From an uncultured Geobacteraceae bacterium (GTDB lineage Bacteria; Desulfobacterota; Desulfuromonadia; Geobacterales; Pseudopelobacteraceae), in the NCBI GenBank assembly GCA_903879825.1, contig CAIRND010000524.1, positions 1 through 21,432 on the forward strand: a stretch of 21,432 bases of DNA, given 5' to 3'. The translations under genes and the position numbers were made by a program. The notes beneath the pieces were generated by a model. The model did not search any database. It was not told the origin of the DNA and was given only the letters and a program-made list of their open reading frames with translations. Positions 7,617 to 14,469 of the stretch are shown here, one piece after another (the first letter of the stretch is position 1; every line of letters begins with the position of its first letter).

Positions 7617-7772
7617 CTATTGATTACCTTTTGCATTGACCATTGTATTTTTATGCATCCAACTGTCTATGGTGGCGGACAGTTTCTGAACTGCAGCAAG
7701 ATTACCGGATCTGCATGTTTCGTAGATGTCGGCGGGAAATGTATTAAAAAGATTTATGATGAATTTTAGCAT
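7617..7772 (-). CDS. 51-residue ankyrin-like N-terminal fragment, ends with TAG in frame with the next gene
   Basis: ATG at 7772 lies 18 bases after the stop of the 274-residue gene. The product includes ADIYETCRSGNLAAVQKL (14-31), which closely resembles the first repeat of the ankyrin protein at 10485 (MDIYEACKTGNMEWL). The frame ends in TAG at 7619-7617, and the next ATG follows immediately in the same frame. The upstream ribosome-binding site is poor. The most economical reading is that 7772-6702 was one gene of about 356 codons broken by a single stop. Alternatives are two coupled genes or readthrough. Confidence 0.55.
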   Translation of the reverse strand: MLKFIINLFNTFPADIYETCRSGNLAAVQKLSATIDSWMHKNTMVNAKGNQ

Positions 7773-7790
7773 TTTGCAAACCGACTCGTA

Positions 7791-8615
7791 TCAGTCGAGT
7801 CTTACGTAGGATGAGGGAGCTACAGTATATTCCCATTTAATTATAATATGGTGATAGTCATAAATCGTACAACTATCTACAACTGAACCTGTAACAGCAT
7901 AATGAGGAGCTGACACTAAAACTGTTCCACTGCTGGTATAATCCCGCACTTCAAATTTATTTACATTATGATTAAAAACGCAAAACATTCTGCGCAATGA
8001 ATTTATGACATATTCTTCCGATATTATGTATGACGCAGGAGAAGCTAGTTGTGGTGCTTGAGTTTTTATTGCGATTATTTGATAAAGAGGGATTGAAGTG
8101 CCTAGATATGAAGTCAAAGATACAGCTGCAAGCATCTTTGTTAGGTCGAAAAACAGCTGACCTTCATCAGCATTTGTGATAAAATAACCAGCACAATTCA
8201 CTTGTAGTAAATTTATATTTTGTGGTGTCGGGTTTTTGTCGTCATACTTGTAAATCCATGGATAATAGTGCCCAGCTACATTATTATTCTCAGGGGCCGG
8301 ATTGAATACCTTGATTTCACATAACCATTTTATTTGAAAATTATTGGTATTAATAACGTTGCCTACTTCTGCTATGTCAACGTATCTATTCTTATATTTA
8401 ATATCTGGGCTAATCGTTGCGGATAAATTGAAACCTAATTCTGTACCTATTCCAGTTCCAGTTACTAAATTTTTGTTAAAATCAGAAAATTTATGCGTTG
8501 GTGAGAATTCCGGCGCAGTCGCTAAAAGAGCTTTAGCAACCGCTTTTTGCAATTTTTTTTCATTTCCATCATGATTTGTTGAGATGATGCCACTAACAAC
8601 TGTCGCGATATTCAT
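7791..8615 (-). CDS. Hypothetical protein, candidate PD-(D/E)XK nuclease fold
   Basis: This 274-residue protein was not recognised. Around residues 70-104 it reads SPDIKYKNRYVDIAEV, then 16 residues on KWLCEIKVFNP. D80 followed by E100-I-K102 in hydrophobic strands fits the D-x(about 20)-E-x-K signature of the PD-(D/E)XK phosphodiesterase fold, and the N-terminal helix KKLQKAVAKALLATAP would precede it as usual. This is a pattern match only. The gene is coupled to the preceding small gene through TAATG, sharing one base, with AAGGGGAAAAGG as ribosome-binding site. It is clearly AT-rich compared with the mreB and ABC genes. Confidence 0.7.
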   Translation of the reverse strand: MNIATVVSGIISTNHDGNEKKLQKAVAKALLATAPEFSPTHKFSDFNKNLVTGTGIGTELGFNLSATISPDIKYKNRYVDIAEVGNVINTNNFQIKWLCEIKVFNPAPENNNVAGHYYPWIYKYDDKNPTPQNINLLQVNCAGYFITNADEGQLFFDLTKMLAAVSLTSYLGTSIPLYQIIAIKTQAPQLASPASYIISEEYVINSLRRMFCVFNHNVNKFEVRDYTSSGTVLVSAPHYAVTGSVVDSCTIYDYHHIIIKWEYTVAPSSYVRLD

Positions 8616-8944
8616 TAACCTTTTCCCCTTTTAGAAGTAATTTTTCTCACAAACAAACAATCCCGCCACACATACACAAACCAGCTTACATCCCTCGGGA
8701 AAACCTCCACATCATTCTCGACCCCACCCGAAGATCCTAATTCAAGCAGCTCCACGTTCCTCGATGCCGCCCTTGCAGCCTTACCATCAAGCCATTTCAA
8801 ATGCAGCTCAATCTCCGCCACAAAATCAACTGCCGGATTCACAAAAGCAATCTTGCTGATCTCAAACGCATCTACAATTTCAAACAACCCATCAGTGCTG
8901 GTAATCACGATGTCAGCCGCTATGTCGGTTTTGCTTGGTAACAT
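8615..8944 (-). CDS. Hypothetical small protein, first gene of the leftward ankyrin cluster
   Basis: This 109-residue protein (MLPSKTDIAADIVITSTDG at the start) was not recognised. An upstream frame exists to 8962 by a TTG, but the ATG at 8944 is preferred because AGGGAG lies 8 bases before it. The sequence alternates beta-like stretches (DIVITSTDGLFEIVDAFEI, AVDFVAEIELHLKWL, SWFVYVWRDCLFVRKI) and ends in a basic KRGKG. Its stop overlaps the start of the 274-residue gene, so the two are translationally coupled. A weak sigma-54 site lies about 60 bases upstream. The product may be a partner of the next protein. Confidence 0.65.
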   Translation of the reverse strand: MLPSKTDIAADIVITSTDGLFEIVDAFEISKIAFVNPAVDFVAEIELHLKWLDGKAARAASRNVELLELGSSGGVENDVEVFPRDVSWFVYVWRDCLFVRKITSKRGKG

Positions 8945-9000
8945 TCGCCTCACTCCCTGCAAATGTGCGCAGACTCTCTACATTTATGATAACTCTGTCA

Positions 9001-9016
9001 ATCAAATTCCATGCCA
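9001..9016 (-). promoter_or_regulatory. Weak sigma-54-like promoter, divergent from the one at 9061
   Basis: The minus strand reads TGGCATGGAATTTGAT. The -24 element and spacing fit, but the -12 dinucleotide is GA instead of GC. It would start a transcript near 8990, about 46 bases before the ATG at 8944. Only 45 bases separate it from the strong opposite promoter. Confidence 0.35.
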
Positions 9017-9060
9017 TACAGCCGGTCTGAAAACATAATAATCAAACAGCCATATTCGAA

Positions 9061-9077
9061 TTGGCACGCTTCTGGCT
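9061..9077 (+). promoter_or_regulatory. Sigma-54 (-24/-12) promoter of the phosphatase/ankyrin cluster
   Basis: The site TTGGCACGCTTCTGGCT carries GG and GC exactly 12 bases apart. It is identical over 17 bases to the site at 14078. Predicted transcription starts near 9088, leaving a leader of about 29 bases with AAGGAG before the ATG at 9117. Confidence 0.82.
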
Positions 9078-9116
9078 ATATGTAAACAGAACAAGCCAAT
9101 GCCCAAGGAGTTTGCT

Positions 9117-9569
9117 ATGTCACCATCATTCGAAGAGATCGACAGTTGTCTCGACTACGCCAACACGGCAGGTTTATACAAAAACCTCGACAGCCCAGAC
9201 TCGGAAATGCTCGTGATGATAAAACCGGGCGTCAAATTCAAGACCATGGTCGTCAACTATATGAAGTGGTATTTTGCCTCACTCAAAAAACATGGTACTA
9301 CTACCGCTACTAATCAATTTCCAAATACGAGAAGGAACTGGTACGGCAAATACCCGAAGGAAAAATATTTTGCCGCCACACCAGTAATGGCATCACGTAT
9401 GAAGGGTCTTGTGCCGCAGGATAAGGACGCTTTATGGATGGTGTACTGGCATCAGGAGTCAGGTCACCTGTTCGCCCAGTTTGTATCCGGCCCTACACCC
9501 CCAAAAGAGCTCTATTTTGCCGCACACCCGGCACAATACCAGCTGTTGCGCACTCTGGCGCTGTTCTAA
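9117..9569 (+). CDS. Hypothetical protein under a sigma-54 promoter
   Basis: This 150-residue protein was not recognised. The ATG at 9117 is chosen over the in-frame ATG at 9099 because AAGGAG precedes it by 6 bases. The sequence is rich in aromatic residues, with VVNYMKWYFASLKKHG (about 49-64), NTRRNWYGKYPKEKYF (about 71-86) and LWMVYWHQESGHLFAQFVSG (about 104-123). No signal peptide or membrane segment is evident. It is the first gene after the strong sigma-54 promoter and lies 47 bases before the phosphatase gene. Its partner or function cannot be inferred beyond this context. Confidence 0.72.
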   Translation: MSPSFEEIDSCLDYANTAGLYKNLDSPDSEMLVMIKPGVKFKTMVVNYMKWYFASLKKHGTTTATNQFPNTRRNWYGKYPKEKYFAATPVMASRMKGLVPQDKDALWMVYWHQESGHLFAQFVSGPTPPKELYFAAHPAQYQLLRTLALF

Positions 9570-9616
9570 CTCAGTATGCTTCCGTGAGGAATGGCCGTGA
9601 TGACATGGAGATAATT

Positions 9617-10420
9617 ATGCCACGCACAAAACAGACACAATCAAAACGCCTCCTGGCCATCGGCGATATTCATGGCCACCTCGATAAACTTCAACGCCTG
9701 ATGGCCCAGGTTGAACCGACAACCAAAGATCGCGTAATTTTCCTGGGAGATTACATCGACCGCGGACCGGATAGCAAAGGAGTGATCGAGTATCTGATCG
9801 ATTTTCAAAAACGCTTCCCCAAAACGGTATTTCTGCGCGGTAACCATGAGCAGATGCTGCTTGATGCCATGGTTGAGGATCGGCTGTACAACGGACCGTA
9901 TTGTGCGAACGAGCGTAAACGGTTACGCAATCTGTCTGTCAGTTTTACTCGTGAAGCAGATCTGGATGATGACTTTGAGCGTTTTATTGCCAATGGTGGG
10001 CAAGATACTCTTGATAAGTATGGTGGATATATATGTGACATACCGAAGCAACATGAGGACTTCCTGGCTTCATGCAAATTCAGCCACCCTGTAACTAAGA
10101 CAGTTAAGGCACCGACTTATTCAAAACGCCAGAAATTTATATTTGTTCACGCCGGTCTTTGCCCCGAAGCAGCATGGAATAACAAGAGACAGGACAAGAG
10201 TGACATGCTCTGGACTCGCAAACCATTCCTTGGCCTGAGGTGGGATTGGTTTGGAGCGATAGTGGTGCATGGCCATACCCCTGAACCTGAAGCGCCGGTT
10301 TTCAAGGAGCATCGCATAGGATTGGATGCCGGTGTCTGCAAACAGTCATTTGGATCAGAAGTCTGGGGTCGGATTGTCTGCTGCGACGTCCTGACGCGTA
10401 AATATTGGGAACAGGCATAA
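9617..10420 (+). CDS. PPP-family metallophosphatase (serine/threonine or Ap4A-hydrolase type)
   Basis: This 267-residue enzyme has all PPP-superfamily signatures: GDIHG (16-20), GDYIDRG (44-50), GNHE (75-78), a late FVHAG (176-180) and VHGHT (217-221). Bacterial members dephosphorylate phosphoproteins or hydrolyse dinucleoside polyphosphates; the sequence does not separate these. Between GNHE and HAG lies an acidic, variable segment (about 85-150). The start ATG at 9617 has GGAG six bases upstream; the open frame extends back to 9434 but overlaps the preceding gene. It is the second gene of the sigma-54 cluster and is followed after 64 bases by the ankyrin gene. A regulatory role as a protein phosphatase would suit the ankyrin neighbour, but that is inference. 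Confidence 0.88.
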   Translation: MPRTKQTQSKRLLAIGDIHGHLDKLQRLMAQVEPTTKDRVIFLGDYIDRGPDSKGVIEYLIDFQKRFPKTVFLRGNHEQMLLDAMVEDRLYNGPYCANERKRLRNLSVSFTREADLDDDFERFIANGGQDTLDKYGGYICDIPKQHEDFLASCKFSHPVTKTVKAPTYSKRQKFIFVHAGLCPEAAWNNKRQDKSDMLWTRKPFLGLRWDWFGAIVVHGHTPEPEAPVFKEHRIGLDAGVCKQSFGSEVWGRIVCCDVLTRKYWEQA

Positions 10421-10484
10421 ACGTGGGAAAATCTGTAATAGTCTGCTTGTTGTTTCATTGATATAGCTTGGAGGGGGGCGCCGA

Positions 10485-11093
10485 ATGGATATTTATGAAG
10501 CATGCAAAACAGGAAACATGGAATGGCTGATTGAACAGCAGGAGGCAGGTACTCTCGGCGATCTTATGACGCCCATTTATGTGAAGACTGGTGATGAAGA
10601 TGGCTACGACGCTTATCCACACACATTAGCAGTAGAAAATGGCCATATACCTGTGGTCAAGTGGCTGGTTATCGAATCAGGTCATCAGGTTGATTTGACG
10701 GTTGATAACAACAGTGCCGTTCGTTGGGCGGCAAAATTTGGTCAATTGGATATGATCAAGTGGCTGGTAAATGAGTCAGGCCAGCACGTCGATGTAACGG
10801 CGAGAAATAACTGGGCCGTTGGAGTCGCAGCGCAAAACGGGCACCTGGATGTTGTCAAGTGGCTGGTCAAGGAGTCAGGTCAGCAGGTTGATGTAACGGT
10901 TGATGACAACTTCGCTGTTGGAGCTGCAGCGCAAAATGGTCATCTGGACGTAGTCATGTGGCTGGTCAAAGAGTCAGGCCAGCAGGTCGATGTAACGGTT
11001 AGAAATAACGGCCCCATCAGAGCTGCAGCGCAAAATGGTCATCTTGATGTGGTCAGGTGGTTGACCAAGGAGTTACTTAATGGACCCCGTTAA
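10485..11093 (+). CDS. Ankyrin-repeat protein with five near-identical 33-residue units
   Basis: This 202-residue protein starts MDIYEACKTGNMEWL, a capping helix shared with the fragment at 7772. Five units with a period of exactly 33 residues follow, centred on the glycines at 53, 86, 119, 152 and 185. The consensus is AAQNGHLDVVKWLVKESGQ followed by QVDVTVxNNxAV. Such stacks mediate protein binding. No signal peptide or membrane segment is present, so it is probably cytosolic. GGAGGGGGG upstream of the ATG is a very strong ribosome-binding site. The gene overlaps the next by 14 bases. Near-identity of units at DNA level implies recent unit duplication or conversion. Confidence 0.92.
   Translation: MDIYEACKTGNMEWLIEQQEAGTLGDLMTPIYVKTGDEDGYDAYPHTLAVENGHIPVVKWLVIESGHQVDLTVDNNSAVRWAAKFGQLDMIKWLVNESGQHVDVTARNNWAVGVAAQNGHLDVVKWLVKESGQQVDVTVDDNFAVGAAAQNGHLDVVMWLVKESGQQVDVTVRNNGPIRAAAQNGHLDVVRWLTKELLNGPR
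10629..11070 (+). repeat. Tandem 99-bp ankyrin-coding repeats
   Basis: About 4.5 copies of a 99-bp unit occur in frame. The motif GCGCAAAA(C/T)GG at 10830 and 10930 shows the 99-base period. Units three to five are the most alike, and the first two have diverged. The last unit is cut short where the next gene begins. Confidence 0.85.
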
Positions 11094-11544
11094 TCTGACC
11101 AGATATTTTCTGTTGCACTGCGATAGTTATGAAGCGGTGCATAAACGTTTCGCAGACCGATTCTCGGCGACACTTGGCCGTTTACCAGGGGTTGTGGAAA
11201 TTGGATCCGGTTGGCGTCCGCTCGTGTGGGAGATGCTGGAGTGTATCGAGAAAGTTGTCGTGCGGGACAATTTGGAAGTACACACTATTTTGATCAAGGA
11301 CAAATTTGGTGGTTTACGGGTCCGCTGTGATATTCAAGCCGATGACGTGTTGAAACTTGTCAACAATGCCATAGGTGAAGCAGAGAAGACATGCGAACAA
11401 TGTGGTCAGCCAGGATGGCTATGTCGCAAAGAAACATATCGTCGGGATGTATTTAACGGCTTTCAAGTAGTGGAGGTTGTTGATTATTGGTATAAGACTC
11501 TTTGTTCTGTTCATGCCCTGAGTTCTGGCTATGAAAAAGCATAA
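11080..11544 (+). CDS. Small probable zinc-binding protein of the KFGGLR type, function unknown
   Basis: This 154-residue protein has IGSGWRPLVWEML (41-53), IKDKFGGLRVRCD (72-84), an EAEKTCEQCGQPG segment (100-112) with C105/C108, and a late TLCSVHA (140-146) with C142/H145. The combination GWxPL, IKxKFGGLR, CxxCG and C..H recalls a widespread phage- and plasmid-associated hypothetical family. The four ligands would bind one zinc ion. This recognition is from memory and not tested. The start overlaps the ankyrin gene by 14 bases, with GGAG seven bases upstream, so the genes are coupled. It ends 41 bases before the convergent mreB. Confidence 0.72.
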   Translation: MDPVNLTRYFLLHCDSYEAVHKRFADRFSATLGRLPGVVEIGSGWRPLVWEMLECIEKVVVRDNLEVHTILIKDKFGGLRVRCDIQADDVLKLVNNAIGEAEKTCEQCGQPGWLCRKETYRRDVFNGFQVVEVVDYWYKTLCSVHALSSGYEKA

Positions 11545-11584
11545 GAGCGTTGCGGCTGTATAAAGTTGGAATGAATGATTTCAT

Positions 11585-12628
11585 CTACGAAGCTATCGAA
11601 ACCCTCCGCAACAGATCCAGCTCATCCAGTACTTTGCCGGAACCAAGCGCAACGCAGTCCAGCGGATTTTCGGCGATCATAACCGGTACCCCGGTTTTCT
11701 CGCTCAGCAATATGCTGAGATTCCGCAACAATGCTCCGCCACCTGCCAGAAAAATTCCCCTGTCCACAATATCAGCGGCAAGTTCCGGCGGCGTTTTTTC
11801 CAGGCATTTAAGCACCGTATCAAGTATGGCGTTGACCTGCTCTTTAAGCGCTTCACCGATTTCAGCAGAACTTACTTCAATGGTTTTCGGGTTACCAGAG
11901 ACCAGATCTCGCCCCTTGACCAACTTCATGTGGACTTCAGGACTTGGGCACGCTTCACCAATATCAATCTTTATTGCTTCAGCCGTACGCTCCCCAATCT
12001 GCAAATTATAGGTCTTGCGGATATATTGGATAATCGCTTCGTCCATTTTGTCACCACCCATGCGGGTAGAATGGGCATAAACGATGCCGGCCAGTGAGAT
12101 AACCGCCACCTCGGTCGTGCCGCCACCGATATCTACGATCATATTGCCGGAGGCTTCGGTGATCGGCAGACCGGCACCAATCGCCGCCGCCATAGGTTCC
12201 TCAATCAGATACACTTCACGGGCACCGGCCGATTCTGCCGACTCTTTCACGGCGCGTTTCTCCACCTGAGTAATACCGGACGGGACGCATATCACAATAC
12301 GCGGTCGCACCAGTGTTTTCCGATTGTGAACTTTGTGAATGAAATAGCGCAGCATCTCTCTGGTGATATCAAAATCGGCGATAACTCCATCTTTCATTGG
12401 GCGTATCGCGGTTATGGAACCGGGCGTACGTCCCAGCATCTGCTTGGCCTCCATACCGACCTTCAGCACTTTTTGCTGGCCATTGGGCATCTTCTGCACC
12501 GCAACAACAGACGGCTCACGTACCACAATACCTTTCCCCTTCAGATAGACCAACGTATTGGCAGTACCAAGATCGATGGCCAGATCATTGGAAAACATTC
12601 CGAACAGCTTATCGAATATTTTAAACAC
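11585..12628 (-). CDS. mreB: MreB, rod-shape-determining actin homologue
   Basis: This is a complete MreB. The first phosphate loop is DLGTANTLVYLKGKG, the adenosine-side segments include RPRIVICVPSGIT and IVDIGGGTTEVAVISL, and the C-terminal part has GIFLAGGGALLRN. The GTG at 12628 is chosen as start because GGGAG lies 6 bases before it and because it gives 347 residues, the standard MreB length; an upstream TTG at 12649 is less likely. MreB forms membrane-bound filaments guiding cell-wall synthesis in rods. mreC and mreD do not follow. It lies within the att-like boundaries, so it is an accessory copy, an interrupted core locus, or a gene carried along. Its base composition appears richer in G and C than the AT-rich island genes at 6700-8600. 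Confidence 0.95.
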   Translation of the reverse strand: MFKIFDKLFGMFSNDLAIDLGTANTLVYLKGKGIVVREPSVVAVQKMPNGQQKVLKVGMEAKQMLGRTPGSITAIRPMKDGVIADFDITREMLRYFIHKVHNRKTLVRPRIVICVPSGITQVEKRAVKESAESAGAREVYLIEEPMAAAIGAGLPITEASGNMIVDIGGGTTEVAVISLAGIVYAHSTRMGGDKMDEAIIQYIRKTYNLQIGERTAEAIKIDIGEACPSPEVHMKLVKGRDLVSGNPKTIEVSSAEIGEALKEQVNAILDTVLKCLEKTPPELAADIVDRGIFLAGGGALLRNLSILLSEKTGVPVMIAENPLDCVALGSGKVLDELDLLRRVSIAS

Positions 12629-12654
12629 AATTTCTCCCGTTACGACCAAATGTT

Positions 12655-12684
12655 ATTATGTTTACCGAGGCAGTAACGTTTCAA
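12655..12684 (-). promoter_or_regulatory. Possible sigma-70 promoter of mreB
   Basis: On the minus strand TTGAAA (12684-12679) and CATAAT (12660-12655) are 18 bases apart. Transcription would start about 20 bases before the GTG start. This would make mreB independent of the sigma-54-driven genes upstream. Confidence 0.4.
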
Positions 12685-12758
12685 GATATTTTCGATGCTT
12701 CTGTAGAACTGGATCAATAAATAAGAGGAAGATGCCAGAATAGTTCGTTCCTCAAAGT

Positions 12759-13277
12759 TCAATGTGCCTGAAGCGGTATTTCGTTTTGTACTTTTTCATC
12801 AATCTGATTCATCTGATTGACTTCAAAAAGTGCTTGCTGAACTGTATTTCCCATCAATTCAAGCATTATGCTAATTTCCTCTTGCAAGTCTGCTAAAGTG
12901 CTTTTTCTCCGCCGGTTATCATCAAACAATTCGCTGAGCAAGACTCGTTTTTTTTCAGCCTCATCATACAGGCATTTTCCTCTCCGTTCTATTGTACGAG
13001 TAAAACGTGTGGATGGTGTAAGTTCAACCAAGTCAACAGGTATTTTGATCACATTTTCAATACTGCATGCAAGTCTAAAGATATTTTCACTAACTCCATT
13101 GCAGGCCAGATCAAAATCTTCGGCAGTATCAGGATCCTCTAGGAAACTTCCGAATAGGATAAGACGTATTGCACCGTAACCTTTGGCCAGCGATACTATT
13201 TTTCCAGATGCTCTTGAGTAAATATCATATTGGATCTCCATGGAGTGAAGATAGCCAGTTCCATATATCATCGTCAT
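12759..13277 (-). CDS. MNT-type nucleotidyltransferase-domain protein
   Basis: This 172-residue protein has the minimal nucleotidyltransferase core. LILFGSF (39-45) supplies G43-S44, the metal-binding pair in AEDFDLAC is D54/D56, and a third acidic residue D82 lies in VDLVEL. IERRGKCLYDE (96-106) is the usual end of the domain. The glycine after GS is absent, and a longer spacer lies before DFD. The C-terminal 65 residues are predicted helical and do not look like the HEPN partner often encoded beside MNT proteins. Related enzymes transfer AMP to proteins or tRNA, or act as antitoxins. The ATG overlaps the exonuclease stop (ATGA), so the two are made together. A 130-base gap separates it from mreB. 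Confidence 0.8.
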   Translation of the reverse strand: MTMIYGTGYLHSMEIQYDIYSRASGKIVSLAKGYGAIRLILFGSFLEDPDTAEDFDLACNGVSENIFRLACSIENVIKIPVDLVELTPSTRFTRTIERRGKCLYDEAEKKRVLLSELFDDNRRRKSTLADLQEEISIMLELMGNTVQQALFEVNQMNQIDEKVQNEIPLQAH

Positions 13278-13864
13278 AGTTCCAGCTTATAGAAATCCGG
13301 ATGGTTGCTTTTCTCTACCACTTCCCAAGCCGCCTTTAGCTTCAATGCGTCTCGCAGTGCGTGATGACACGGAAGTCCGCCTAAGGACTTCTCCTGGGCC
13401 CGCAGTATTTCAATTCCAAGCTCTTTATCACACTCACTGAAATATGATGGTGAGAAATGGAGCATACTTTCATGCAGATTGTTTGGGCGAGTATTGGATA
13501 ACAGTTCAGCCAGCAATGCCCAGTCATAATCCTCTGATTCGGCAACAATCCTAATCTGACGGGGAAATGAATCTATCCAGGAAATTATTTGTTTCCGAAC
13601 AGCTTGTTTCGGCTTTAGAAATTTGCCACCTTTCAGCAATGGCAGCACATGTGCAATCGTAAAATCGCTGCATTCGTATGTATTCGTTTTTTCGATGAGT
13701 TCAGCGTAAAACGTTTGCCCATCTTCGGCGACAAGTCCGATGCTTATCAGTTCAGGCAGGTACAGGCTGTTAAGGTCGGTGAACTCGGTATCCAAGAAAA
13801 TTAATAGTGGTGTGTTACTTTTGCAACTCCTTGCTGGACTCGCTGCTCTCGTATGTTTTTTCAT
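13274..13864 (-). CDS. DEDDh-type 3'-5' exonuclease-like protein
   Basis: This 196-residue protein has the RNase T/DnaQ-like signature. Exo I is LIFLDTEFTDL (D25, E27), exo II lies in AESEDYDWALLAEL (D112 or D114), and exo III is CHHALRDALKLKAAW with H167-x4-D172. The enzyme would trim DNA or RNA from the 3' end using two metal ions. The ATG at 13864 is favoured over an in-frame GTG at 13873 because AGGAGG lies 8 bases upstream of it. A consensus sigma-54 promoter lies directly before the gene, giving a very short leader. The stop overlaps the nucleotidyltransferase start, so an opposing trim/extend pair on one transcript is conceivable. Confidence 0.85.
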   Translation of the reverse strand: MKKHTRAASPARSCKSNTPLLIFLDTEFTDLNSLYLPELISIGLVAEDGQTFYAELIEKTNTYECSDFTIAHVLPLLKGGKFLKPKQAVRKQIISWIDSFPRQIRIVAESEDYDWALLAELLSNTRPNNLHESMLHFSPSYFSECDKELGIEILRAQEKSLGGLPCHHALRDALKLKAAWEVVEKSNHPDFYKLEL

Positions 13865-13891
13865 TATGCCCACCTCCTGATCGTGTCTCGT

Positions 13892-13908
13892 AGCAGAAGT
13901 AGTGCCAA
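13892..13908 (-). promoter_or_regulatory. Sigma-54 promoter of the exonuclease/nucleotidyltransferase pair
   Basis: The minus strand reads TTGGCACTACTTCTGCT, with perfect GG and GC elements 12 bases apart. Transcription would start near 13881, only 17 bases before the ATG, just including the AGGAGG. It is divergent from the promoter at 14078. Confidence 0.8.
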
Positions 13909-13973
13909 CTAATTAGTTCGTGTAACTTCAGACAGTTATAAATCAACATACATGTCCTCTCGGTTTGTTGCAG

Positions 13974-14004
13974 TCATGTTATGATTTTAATAATCATACT
14001 ATGA
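13974..14004. promoter_or_regulatory. Tandem TCAT-N3-ATGA palindromes, candidate enhancer sites
   Basis: TCATGTTATGA (13974-13984) and TCATACTATGA (13994-14004) are both perfect for TCAT-N3-ATGA. Their centres are exactly 20 bp apart, two helical turns. Together they form a larger dyad with 14-base arms and two mismatches. They sit between two divergent sigma-54 promoters, about 65-75 bp from each, the normal place for activator binding. Confidence 0.65.
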
Positions 14005-14077
14005 CCGGAATAATGCATTTAATTGTAGCCTCAATAACAACAATCATTAGCACACTGATTTGTTTATACTTACAGCT

Positions 14078-14094
14078 TTGGCACGCTTCTGGCT
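14078..14094 (+). promoter_or_regulatory. Sigma-54 promoter before a broken small gene
   Basis: TTGGCACGCTTCTGGCT is identical to the site at 9061. The spacing of GG and GC is correct. Transcription would start near 14105. The first ribosome-binding site downstream (AAAAGGAGG at 14117-14125) has no start codon after it, and the gene that does follow carries a stop. Confidence 0.8.
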
Positions 14095-14229
14095 TTAGTG
14101 TGAACCACTACAAAGCAAAAGGAGGCTATAGAGCGCGATAAACTTTTTAGTGGGACAATAGGCGATGTACCGAGTTGAGTGGGAGATTTTAACGACGATG
14201 CACAAACCAAATAATGGGAGGAGACGGCT

Positions 14230-14439
14230 ATGGCAGGATATATTTTTCATAACGATACGGCAAAGTTTCTGTACGACAGAGATGGTAACTTTTTTATGTC
14301 TGCGAAGTAACTTGCATATAGTGAGGGGATTCCTCTCATTGATTTTATAGATTATTACGCCAGTGTCCCTGAACCAATGACCATCGGTGCCGACAACCTG
14401 ATCGCTGCGTTGAAGGCACTGCGAGAAAAAACAGCATGA
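14230..14439 (+). pseudogene. Small unknown gene interrupted by an in-frame TAA
   Basis: ATG at 14230 follows GGGAGGAG, a strong ribosome-binding site. The frame reads MAGYIFHNDTAKFLYDRDGN to codon 26, TAA at 14308-14310, then LAYSEGIPLIDFIDYY and on to TGA at 14437-14439, 69 codons in all. Both halves look like ordinary protein sequence and neither half was recognised. The intact 26-residue product could still be made. The same frame extends back to 14128 through two more stops and begins at an ATA two bases after AAAAGGAGGCT, which may be the remnant of an earlier gene. A perfect sigma-54 promoter lies upstream, so an active promoter seems to drive a decayed gene. Confidence 0.5.
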
Positions 14440-14469
14440 CAAAGAAGGATCTGAATTCTGTTTAAATTC

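Noticed and set aside
10629..11070. CRISPR array
   Set aside because: The 99-bp repeats are in frame inside a protein gene and have no spacers; they encode ankyrin units.
7617..14310. Recoded stop codons in this organism
   Set aside because: The two in-frame stops differ (TAG and TAA) and many intact genes here end in the same codons; mutation is simpler.
14095..14442. 115-codon minus-strand frame and 61-codon plus-strand frame at 14165
   Set aside because: Neither has a good ribosome-binding site or protein-like composition; they shadow the better-supported frame at 14230.
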